DNA from: Saccharum officinarum
Lineage: Eukaryota > Streptophyta > Magnoliopsida > Poales > Poaceae
DNA: 64,000 nucleotides
Assembly: GCA_020631735.1 (NCBI GenBank)
Contig: CM036160.1
Span: 112,450,680 to 112,514,679, forward strand
Direction: 5' to 3'
Shown: positions 1 through 10,300 of the stretch, piece by piece
Layout of the letters: each line of letters opens with the position of its first letter
How positions within the stretch are numbered: position 1 is the stretch's first letter
The notes under the pieces: generated by a model
The model's database searches: none
What the model saw: the letters and a program-made list of their open reading frames with translations, nothing else
What the model was told of the DNA's origin: nothing
Program-made: the position numbers and the translations under genes

Positions 1-23
1 TTGCGAAGAGGGTTCAGGTTTAT

Positions 24-2425
24 CTAGTTGGCTGCAGAAGGTACTTCTGCCGGCTTCTTGAAGTTAAGTCGAGCTTGCCTCCTAGGCTTGGCAGGGTCTG
101 GAAACGGAAGGGAACTAATCTCGTCAGACATGAGGTTAGATTAAGAAAAATAATAAATAGTCGGGGATGCATAATAGGGCAAAGCACAAACCTGTTTTGG
201 TTTTCTTGTTCGAGGAAAGAACAGACGACTTCCAATCATTGTATGCTTCTTTCTCCATCTTCTTGCGCCTCTTGTGAGTTGGTAACTGACATCAGAACAA
301 GCAGACAGCGGTCAGGCCCAAAATAATCCGTATAGACATTGCAGAAGTAACCTCGACAGGAAAACTGTGTAGATGTAACAAGACCACGCTTTAACACATC
401 ATGGCATAGAAGAAACGATTAGATGCCGTTACTGTTGCACACTATTATATAGTAGGAACCATCAAAATTGCACAGCTGTAGAAGAAAAGACATCTTTCAG
501 TACTGTTTTTGTGTTTCTTTCAGTTCATTCGGATTTCAGACATCTAGCATGTACATAAACCTTATTTGAGCCAACCAGGGGGATACTGATTACTCAAAAA
601 ACTTAATTGATCAAACCAGGATTATATATACTCCTCGTGATAAAGGATGTGGACAGGGTTCCATGCAGGTGAAAGCCATATACAAGAAACTGCACTATTA
701 GCAACTTTTACGATGCAGGAAAATTTCAAACAGGAAGACTATTAAGTGTAGTTGTGTTCCATCACATGCAATTCAAAATGCAGATTAAACTCCAGTACTT
801 ACTAAGATATTTTTTAGATGCAATTCAAAAGAAAAGTGAGATCAGTAATCCATAAGCAATCAGAAGTAATCAGGTACATACATCTAGCTCATCTAGATCA
901 TCGTCTGAGGATTCATCAGATGCAGATGAATCACTGTCATCTTCATGTTTCCTTTTGCTTGGCAAAACATCCAGCAGTTCTGCAACAAGGACAAAACATA
1001 GGAGTTTAATGGAGAGTTAGCAACACAAAGCTTTATTTGTATCATGTATTTTCGTTATGTAAGTGGATTAATAACTCAATGATGTAAGGAATGGATCAAC
1101 AATGAGTATGTAGTAGGTACCTCTGTTCCCTTTGATGGTCTTTGGATCCTTCTTCTCCTTGGCTATCCCAAAAACATCAAAGCAGAGGTCTGTCATTGAT
1201 GTTGAAACCTGCAATCAGAACAACTGAAAGTAAGAAAAGAGCATATGCACAGTACACAATTTCAAGTGAGCACACAGCACAAGTGCACAGTGCAGCTATG
1301 CGCATACATACAAAGAGGATATGAATAAACTATACCGTTGTAAACTCGGTGCTGGATGTGCCACATAGATCGATCAGCTTTAGTTTGTCAACTTTGAGCT
1401 ACAAGAAAAATAAGGAAAGCTTCAGCACTAAAGAAGGCAAACCGCCTATGCAATGCAGAAGAACAGAGTACACTGTTAATGAAACAGGCAAGCACCTTGT
1501 GCCTCTTCGCACATAAGTAGAATGCTGCTGCAGTAAACACTGGCCGACCAAAGTCAGTGCTTGCCCGGCGTGAAGGTGGCAATGCAGCAAGGAAGCGCTC
1601 CTTATAGCTGAAATGTACGAAATCTACCCTCAATATAACATTGAAACAACAGGTTGCAACTTGCAAACTTGGGCATGGTTTCAATGAAGCTCATAGTGAC
1701 ATAGTCTACAATTCATGGTCTCAAGATAAAATTCACAGTCAATAGGCCCTCAAATATTGATTCAACTGCAATCGAACTGTCATGAGAGAAGACTTACAGT
1801 GACAATCCCTTCTGAACGAAAGGTATCAACCTGACACAACCAAACTGGATGCCCAATTCACGCACATCCAAAGTCGTCCTACAAGAGCAAATTTTCACCT
1901 TAATAATCACAGGGTAAGAATTTGACGCTCTGAACGGCGAAAGAGAAGGGAAGAGAAGCATACTTGACACCAAGACCATTTTGGAGCGCATTGAATGATC
2001 TGATGTACGCCTTCTCAGACATCCCGCTCATGCGCACAGCCTCCGCCCGGTCAAATATCACCTGGAACCTGAGCAATCAACAGACGAAATGACACGGGTC
2101 ACAACAGAGCCTAGATGGTTCCCTACACGGGCAATTCATCGAACAGTTGACCAGCAAACCGAGACTCACTTGGACGCAGCGATCTCCAGGCAGATGATGG
2201 CCTTGCAGACCTCGCCCTGCAAAAGCATACAGGTCAGAGGCACGTCCGCGCGGCGGAAGAAGAACGGGAAATCGGGGAAGAGGGTGGGCAGTCCGGGCCG
2301 CTTACGATGCCGAGGACAGAGGAGTCGAAGTTGACGTCGCAGAGGCGGCGGAGCTCGCCGGCCTTGCGGATGACGGGGCGGGACCCCGAGAGGCCGAGGC
2401 GCGCGGCGATCGCCGACATGTCCAT
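24..2425 (-). CDS. ORC6: Origin recognition complex subunit 6 (ORC6), ten exons
   Basis: ORC6 is the smallest subunit of the nuclear origin recognition complex, which marks replication origins for MCM loading. I recognise the N-terminus MDMSAIAARLGLSGSRPVIR and the TFIIB-like cyclin-fold segments. Exons with GT/AG borders on the minus strand: 2306-2425, 2170-2216, 1964-2068, 1798-1878, 1496-1607, 1336-1398, 1121-1208, 882-979, 192-285 and 24-97. They sum to 882 nt, that is 293 residues plus a TAG stop at 24-26, with phases agreeing at every junction. The start at 2425 gives the family N-terminus; a second Met follows two codons later. The C-terminal part has an acidic Ser/Asp stretch (exon 882-979), then a basic tail containing KPRRQARLNFKKP. 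No break is seen, so the gene looks functional. Family assignment is from memory; exon borders are inferred from the sequence only. Confidence 0.93.
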
Positions 2426-2499
2426 GGCCGCCGGCGCGTCAGAGGGGAGCGGATCGGTGCTGGGAGTGGGGACGGGGAGCGGGAGGCAGATTTGGGCAT

Positions 2500-2570
2500 T
2501 TTGGCGCGGAGAAATAGTCGCGATCTGGGCGGTTTCCGGATCGTTTTGGCGGGCGAGGGAAATGGCGGGA
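2500..2570. promoter_or_regulatory. E2F-type sites upstream of ORC6
   Basis: TTTGGCGC at 2500-2507 matches the E2F consensus TTTSSCGC. TTTTGGCGGG at 2544-2553 and ATGGCGGGA near 2562-2570 are close variants. They lie 75-145 bases upstream of the ORC6 start codon. Plant replication-licensing genes are commonly E2F targets, so S-phase control is a reasonable inference. No TATA box was obvious nearby. Confidence 0.6.
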
Positions 2571-2740
2571 GAAGGGAATCGTAGCCTTTCGCGCCTAGCA
2601 TGTCTCGAGCGGGTTTTTCCTTTTTGGGATGGGAGGAGGAAGGTGGGGTTGGTTGGCGTGATGTGATGGGCTGAACTGAACCATTGGGCCATCTCTCAAT
2701 CTGCTGTGTTCTTGTCAGGGCATTGTGTAGTTCATACTAG

Positions 2741-2970
2741 GCCCTTGTTTAGATTGCAAATTTTTGCAACCTGATAAATAGTACCACTTTCGTCTTATTT
2801 GATAAATATTGTCCAATCGTGGACCAACTAGGCTCAAAAGATTCATCTCGTGATTTTGAACTAAACTGTGTAATTAGATATTTTTTTTACCTACATTTAG
2901 TACTCCATGCAAGCGGCTAAAAATTGATGTGATGGAGAGAGAGTGGAAAAACTTGGAATTTTGAGGTGAT
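2741..2970. repeat. Tourist-like MITE relic (family A)
   Basis: The left end GGCCCTTGTTTAGATTGCAAA and the interior (GATAAATAGTACCACTTTCG, ATTGTCCAATC, ACCAACTAGGCTCAAAAGA) match the element at 14934-15171 and the one at 53092-53332. The right terminal repeat has decayed, so the right border is approximate. Confidence 0.7.
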
Positions 2971-3509
2971 TGTATATTTGTATATAGTTCAAAGTTGAAT
3001 TGAATCTATCCAAAAAAAAAAGTAGAATGAAGTAAAAGCTCTCTCTAGAGCTGTTCTTATAACATATAAATTAGGGATCAGTTTTCCTTTTTTTTTTGCT
3101 ATTTCAATGATATAGGTGAGAAAAATATGGTGTTTTTTACTTTTCGTTATATAACTTATATAAGTTGAAGTATGGGTCACAACACACGAACGCTCACCCC
3201 TATCAACGCAAATACAAAGACTCTATTCCCATGAGCATCTTTAAAAATTGGGCCGGCAAATTCTCATGATTAACGAAGTCTCCACAAGCGTATCACTGTC
3301 GACGGGAACGCCGCCTACCATTAAAAGCACAACGTCATTAGATTCTTAAAAAAAAGTTGTCTAAATTTGATTCCTACTTTCTCATATAGAGATTATTCCA
3401 ACCATATGTCCAACCTAAATCTCTCTCCTACAATACTTACGCTACGATATCTCATGGCCCTCTAAATTTTAAACATACTACATCCGATCTTAGCCACAGT
3501 TTATATTTA
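2971..3509. other. AT-rich intergenic DNA, nothing recognised
   Basis: Low-complexity AT-rich sequence between the MITE relic and the Helitron. I see no ORF with coding character, RNA gene or terminal repeats. Confidence 0.5.
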
Positions 3510-4336
3510 CTAGCAAACATATCCGTGCATTGCAACGGGATCCAATACGTAGTGAGTTGTAGCATGGGTCATGAGTTCGAGTCAAAAATTAAATTAACTT
3601 AGTGGTAAAAATCTTTGTTTCTTAAGGAGTCAAAGATTAAAATGGATGTGATCACTTATTTATTGTTTGTTTTTACTCTTATTATATTTATTAGAACATG
3701 AAAAATCCAGGTGGAGAAAACAATGAAAACAAAATCAGAAAGTTGACGTAGTGTGAAAAACATCTATAAAGAAAAAAAATTTGAATATACTCTAAGCCAA
3801 GTAGAAAACAGTCATGACAAAAATTAGAATGCACTAGAGAAAATAGCCACGGAAAAAAATCAGAACATATTCGAAGCCAAGTTAAAAACGTTCAAATGAA
3901 CGTAAAGTAACACGTACTCAGAACAAGTAAAAACGGACAAACCTCGAAACAAGTAAAAACGAACGAACCAGAAAAACTAAAAAAAAAAGAACAGAAAAGA
4001 AACTAAACAAAGAAATTATACCCTTCTTTGCTCTATTAGATTTCTATTCTTATATTTTTGTATTTAGATTAATATTCCTATTCCAATTACTCGGAGTTGG
4101 AGAGATTTTATTGGATTAAGATTCCTACTTGCCCATATTATTATATTTGTTCTATTTGGATTAAGATACATATTCATCCGAAATCAAATAGATTTAATTA
4201 GATTAGAATTCATATAGTTATATAAAGAGAAGAGCTATAGATAGTTTTCCACATTTACAAAGTTAGTTAAGGGATGGCCGGATAAAAAATAGGTGGAGAG
4301 AAAATTTACCTCTTTATTATTAGGTATAGATATAGA
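3510..4336 (-). mobile_element. Non-autonomous Helitron A
   Basis: Read on the minus strand, the element starts TCTATACCTAATAATAAAG and ends with a short GC hairpin (CCCGTTGCAATGCACGG), a spacer and CTAG followed by T. These are hallmark Helitron ends: 5' TC, 3' hairpin plus CTRR, insertion between A and T. The 5' end could be 4330 or 4336 because of a short repeat. No Rep/helicase coding is present. The same end sequences bound the exploded Helitron B at 44867 and about 52028. Confidence 0.75.
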
Positions 4337-5384
4337 TTTGTTCTTCCTCCCAAAACATTATTTGCCCCAGTGATCACTTGACTACTGTGGTTGACCAAAC
4401 TCTATGCCATCCCACCCCATGCCTCCTGCAGCGCCCATCGTATATCGGTAACGATCATTCACATTCTGTTCTCTTTGCTATATACCGGTCCTTTATCTTC
4501 CATCCTATCATGGTGTTGTAAAATGGTCCAGTTTGCTTTAGTTATTCTAAGGGTAAAAGCCACACAATCATCTCTCAATTGATTTATGGCTACAAGCTCT
4601 TGTATAGTGCTTCTCTTTTTTTAACTTTTCTTGTTTCATGATTCTTTGTATCAGATTTTATACTTTATTCCTTTTTAAATGAATTCACTAGGGGCCCAAA
4701 CCCCTCCTGTTTCACTTAAAAAAACAAGCACCATGTGTGTAGGAGGGTGATGATTTGGAGCCGCACCTGGGTAAAAACGGCGTGAAAACGCAGGCGAGGG
4801 GCACCCAGTTGCTATGTGAGGAAGTGGGAAGTGATTTGAGATGCCACTTTTTTTCCCACAACAGTAAAAACCGATTTTTTTAATTACGATTGTACCGTAA
4901 TTACAATGTTCAACCAGTTCAAAATACTACTAAGATACCAAAACACTCTCCGCTTCCATGTTTCTGGTCACCAAAACACTACTCTCAGATTCTAGATTGA
5001 TTTGTCAATGCATCAAGAAATTAAACAATTGGACAATGTTTCAAGTGCGTGTTTAGTTTATTCGGTCGTATAGCCTATCACGGCATAACCGCATAGCCCG
5101 TACTTGTACAAGTGGGACCAAACTATACAAATTATAAAAAGCCAAGTTAAAGCTGGCATTGTGAAACATGACAGCATAAAATAAAAATAAAATAAGTTCT
5201 ATCTCCACTTCATCTTCCAATAACTATCCTTATCATCTTCCACTAATATAATAGTCATGTCATCCACCGACTTCCAACCTCAATAGGCTATCGAGGCTTT
5301 TGGCTACGTGTGTAAGAGAAGAGTATACGAAAACGACTACATAGCGGTCACGTTGCCTTCGCAGAAATAAGTGCACACATCGAC
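4337..5384. other. Intergenic DNA, nothing recognised
   Basis: AT-rich stretch with no coding region or RNA gene that I can support. It ends at the TAA target duplication of the next MITE. Confidence 0.5.
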
Positions 5385-5387
5385 TAA

Positions 5388-5662
5388 GGCCTTGTTTAGA
5401 TCCCAAATTCGGAATCCAAACTTTGCATAGTAAATGTCCCGTCACACTGTATCAATTTTGTTTTTATTTGGTAATAATTGTCCAAATATTGATTAATTAA
5501 GCTTAAAATATTCGTCTCGCAAAGTACAACAAAACTGTGCAATTAGTTTTTGATTTCATCTACATTTAGTACTCCATATATGTGCCGATATTTTGATGTG
5601 ATGGAGAATCTTCTTTTTGCATAGTAAAATTTGGGGGTGAATTTAGGTATCTAAACAAGGCC
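5388..5662. mobile_element. Tourist-like MITE (family B), complete
   Basis: Perfect 14-bp terminal inverted repeats GGCCTTGTTTAGAT/ATCTAAACAAGGCC, flanked by TAA target duplications (5385-5387 and 5663-5665). Length is 275 bp. The TAA duplication is typical of PIF/Harbinger (Tourist) elements. A relative in the opposite orientation lies at 53407-53678. Confidence 0.85.
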
Positions 5663-6936
5663 TAAGTAAAATGTATTTCCTATCAGTAGAGAAACGTTGA
5701 AACACAAGAAAATTCAGCCAATTCGCTTGAACTTATTAGCCGTGGTATAATATTTTTCACAGAGCCAATGGTGCTTTCAGTCAGGTCTTATGATCCAAGC
5801 GAACGGGGCATTCGTCGATCCCACTCACTGCATGCCTACTGGTGTTTGCGACTCTGGCAGTGCCCCAGTGGCAACCAACTGAGCTCACCGTAACCAGCGC
5901 CAACGGCTGAACGGCGGGCACCGCTTGACGGCGACCCCCGAGCACCGTCCGGCCACGGAAAGAGATCCGCCTGAGGATTTGATACGAAAGATGCGACGTG
6001 CCAAAGGATTACTACTCGTGACGTCGGTCGTGCGTGTTTACCCTAGCACGCACGCGCGGAGACAAGCCGCGCCATTTACCGAAACGCCACGACATGCATC
6101 GATGGTCGCGGCCGGCCGGGCCACGAGTAACAGCTGAGCCGGTACGGCGCACCGTCGTTGCTGCCACTGCGCGAATTCAACCAACCAATTGCACCAGGAA
6201 GCCCCGTTGGGCGGGGCATCTGTCGGACGCACGACGAGGAGGGGACCGCGCGCCCGCCAGATGCAGCAACCCCACACGCGGCATGGCGGGGGCGGGGAGG
6301 CGGCTGCGTTGACAGGCAAGCACGCCGCTACCCCCAGCGAGTTCCCCGCGGCAGCTCGCACGATCGCCTTCGCCGATCGGAACGCGTGCCGACAACCAGT
6401 TCGGCTCGTCGCGTTCGTTCGGTGGCCAGGGCCGAGCGTCCATCGACCGAGGATACGCCTCGTCGACGGCATTTGCCTCTTCGGGAGGGAACGGACGGCC
6501 CCCACTGCTCCTGCTGCTGGTCCCTGGCAGGCTGGCTGCTTCGGCCGTCGCGTCGCCGTCGCCATTTGACTTGGCGCGTACGTACGTATCGGATGAGGCC
6601 CGACGCTTGGCATTACGCGGGCGAGTGCATGATTGCTCCGTTCCTCCGATCCATGGGTGTTTTTCCTGACCGATCGATCGGCGCGGAGCTCCTCTCTACG
6701 GATGACGACAGATCGACCTAATCCCCGGGCGATGTTGCCGTGCTGCACTTGCACGGCAAAGCCATGCCCATGCATCGCGCTGCTTCTGCCTGGTACGCTC
6801 GCTGCCTGCACTGACACAGCAGAGGAGCAACGTGGTCTAGTTATCTAGCTCGGGAAAAAAAACGCGAGCAGGCACACGTTCGGGACGGAAGCTGGACAGC
6901 AAGTCCGTGGGTCGGTCGGTCTGCGATGTACTCCTA
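5663..6936. other. GC-rich intergenic DNA with a MITE remnant
   Basis: About 5705-5815 looks like a small hAT-type MITE relic (ATTCGCTTGAACTTATTAGCC at one end, CCAAGCGAACGGGG at the other). From about 5820 the DNA is GC-rich with several overlapping open frames on both strands. None resembles a known protein, and openness on both strands is expected from composition. This DNA is the left flank of the Reina insertion. Confidence 0.5.
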
Positions 6937-7330
6937 TGTTAGCATCAGAGATCGGTAGGGAAGAATTGGGTAGGGGATTCGGACGAACTGGAAGGATTGG
7001 GGGGAAAAGTAATAGCAGTAAGAAGGAAGAACACGGAATATAGGAGGAGGAACCTTAATATCGGTTTTTTTGTTTGAGTAAGTTTGTTGTCTTCTTTCAC
7101 ACGCACAGGGGCGAGTACTTATACAAGGCCATGCCCGGCTTGAGCCCGCAGTCGCAGCTGCGTCTTGTATGGCTCACGCCCACTCGGGTCCACTAATCAG
7201 CACGCTTGCACGTCGTGTTCGCTGACTCCTTCTGGAACGTGACGCGTCCTTGCTGGTCCCTGCGTCGTGTTCGGCTTCTGGCACATCAAGCTCGCTGGTG
7301 ACCGCATCTTCCTCTGTTGCGCTGATGACA
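6937..7330 (-). repeat. 3' LTR of the Reina-like element
   Basis: 394 bp, TG...CA ends, identical by eye to 12339-12732. It contains the last 52 codons and the stop of gag-pol. Confidence 0.93.
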
Positions 7331-10300
7331 TCCCCTTCCCGTAGAGAGGCTGCTTGTCCCCAAGCAGGCGCCCTTGGAAAACGCTGCTTGATGGACTCCA
7401 GGTCTTCCCAGGTCGCCAGGGAACGTGGTAAACTTGACCACTGGATCAGAACTTGTGGAACCACAGAGTTATCAGAAGTACGGACCCGGCGTTGGAGCAC
7501 CTTGACTGGGATCTGCAGACCTTCCAGGGCTTGAGGGAGCATGGACACCTTGGAATCAGCAGGTACCGCCGTCTTGAGTTGGGAGACATGAAAGACGGGA
7601 TGAATAGCTGATGTTGCAGGGAGATGAAGCTTGTAGGCGACAGTGCCGATGCGTGATGCTACCTGAAATGGGCCAAAAAATTTGAAAGCTAGCTTTTGGT
7701 TAGCACGCGGCGCAACCGACGTTTGGACGTAGGGTTGTAATTTGAGGTACACCCAGTCCCCTTCAGCGAACTGCCTGTCAGATCGTCCCTTATCAGCTTG
7801 TGTCTTCATTCGCTTTTGAGCCCGAGCAAGGTGTTGCTGAATAACAGATTGTATGAGTGACCGTTCTTGTAGCCAGTCGTCCAGAGAAGCTGGCTGGGTT
7901 GCATCAGCAGCAGTGACACCAAAATGCTTGGGATGATGTCCATAGAGGACGAAGAAAGGAGAATGACCCAACGATGAATGCCATGACGTGTTGTACCAGA
8001 ATTCTGCCAAGCAGATCCAGTCGGTCCACTTGGTAGGAGAAGCACTGATAAAGCATCGAAGAAATGTTTCCAAACACTGATTCACGCGTTCCGTCTGACC
8101 GTCGGTTTGTGGGTGGTAAGCCGAGGACATCTTCAGAGAAACGCCAGCCAACCGGAAAAGCTCCCGCCAAAAACGACTGGTAAATACCTTGTCACGATCC
8201 GAGATAATGGAAGCTGGTAGTCCATGAAGGCGATAGATATTGTGCAGGAATAACTTGGCAACCGACTGTGCAGTAAAAGGATGTGCCAGAGGAACGAAAT
8301 GGCTGTACTTTGAGAAACGGTCCACTATCACCAGTATGCAATTCTTGCCTTTGGACAGTGGCAAACCATCAATAAAATCCATGGAAATGCTCTGCCAAGC
8401 CATAGAAGGCACAGGAAGAGGCTGAAGAAGACCTGGATACTTAGCTCGATCCGGTTTAGCTTGTTGGCAAGTGGGGCAGGACTGGACAAAGAGCTGTACA
8501 GCAGACTTGAGTCCCGACCAAGCAAACAAGCGCTTGAGTCGTTGATAAGAAGCAGGTACACCTGAATGGCCTCCAATAGGTGAAGAATGAAAAGCGTCAA
8601 TGATCTTGTGTTGCAGAGCACCATCGTTGCCCACCCAAATGCGGTCCTTGTAGCGAAGCAGGCCTTGGTGTAATTGAAATGGAGGTGCAGCATCAGGTGA
8701 CAGTGCCAACTTAGCCAATAAGGTCTTGCACTTTGCATCGTCCGAATAGCTGGCCTTGATATCCTCAAACCATACCGGTAGCGGAACAGAGATGGCCATT
8801 AGTTCAGCTTCCTGACCACGTCGGGAGAGAGCATCTGCTACTCTATTGTCGATGCCCGGTTTATACACTATGCGGTACTGGAGTCCCAACAACTTTGTGA
8901 ATACCTTCTGCTGCCAGGCTGTGTGCAACCGTTGGTCTGACAGATGTACCAAGCTCTTTTGGTCAGTATAGATGGTGAACTCTCCTAGCTGAAGGTAAGA
9001 ACGCCAGTGGTCAACTGCAATCAAGATAGCCATATATTCCTTTTCATATGCTGACAGTCCCTTGTTCTTTGGTCCCAAAGCACGACTAAGAAAAGCCAAG
9101 GGTTGACCATCCTGCAAAAGTACAGCTCCCACCCCATTGTGTGATGCATCAGTCTCAATACAAAACGGACGAGCAAAATCAGGCAGCTTCAAAATGGGGG
9201 CAGAACATAGACTATCTTTAAGTATAGTGAAAGCCTTATCATGTTCAGACGTCCACTGAAACAAGGAGTGCTTCTTAAGCAAAGTGGTGAGTGGCTTGGC
9301 AATAATAGCATAGTGCTTGACAAATTTACGGTAGAAACCAGTGAATCCCAGAAAACTGCGGAGCTCTTTGACAGAAACTGGAGTAGGCCAAGATTGGACA
9401 ACCTCAATCTTGGATGGATCTGTGGCCACACCTTGATCACTAATAATATGGCCTAAATAAGAAATGCTGGTTTGTGCAAACTTGCATTTGGATAGTTTGA
9501 TATGCCATTGGTCTTTGGACAGCAGCTGAAACACCTGACGTAAATGCTCAATGTGGTCTTCCATCGTCTTGCTGTAGACTAAAATATCATCAAAGAACAC
9601 TATGGCACAACGTCGGAGAACAGGCTGCAACGTTGTGTTCATGGCCCCTTGAAAGGTTCCCGGAGCACCAGTGAGACCAAAAGCCACCACTCGAAACTCA
9701 TAATGACCGACATGAGTTGAGAATGCAGTTTTATACTCTTCGCCCTCACGCAAACGGATTTGATGATAACCGGAGAGCAAGTCTAGCGTGGAAAAAATCC
9801 GAGCTCCAGCGAGTTCATCCATCAACTGTTCAAACACTGGAATGGGAAATGCCGTCTTCACGGTCAGGGCATTTAGATATCTGTAATCGATGCAAAAACG
9901 CCACGTACCATCCTTCTTTCGGACCAAGAGCACAGGTGAATTGAAAGGAGATGTGCTGTGTTGAATCAAACCTTGCTGCAGCATAGCTGTCACCTGAGCC
10001 TCAATTTCATCTTTCAGAGCAGGGGGATAGCGGTAAGGCCGTACTGTAACTGGCCTCGCGCCCTCAATGAGAGGAATCTCATGATCACACTGTCGCTGGG
10101 GTGGCAACGAAGTTGGAGGAGTAATGAGCTCTGGAAATTCAGTGAGCAAGGAAGTAACGGCAGGAGGAAGGTCAGACTGGGTTTGAGATGCCGACTCAGA
10201 AATACTGAAAACTTGGAGTAGCAATTCAGAGTCAGTAGTACTGTCCATGTCAGAGAGACCCTGTAGCAGAACCGATTTGCCCTTGTAAGGAATGGCTAAC

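Noticed and set aside
2307..2666. Plus-strand open frame over the ORC6 first exon
   Set aside because: It is antisense to the clear ORC6 exon and its leader, GC-rich, and matches no protein known to me.
6038..6817. 259-codon minus-strand frame in GC-rich DNA
   Set aside because: Overlapping frames on both strands are open to similar lengths, with no domain, splice context or sensible start.
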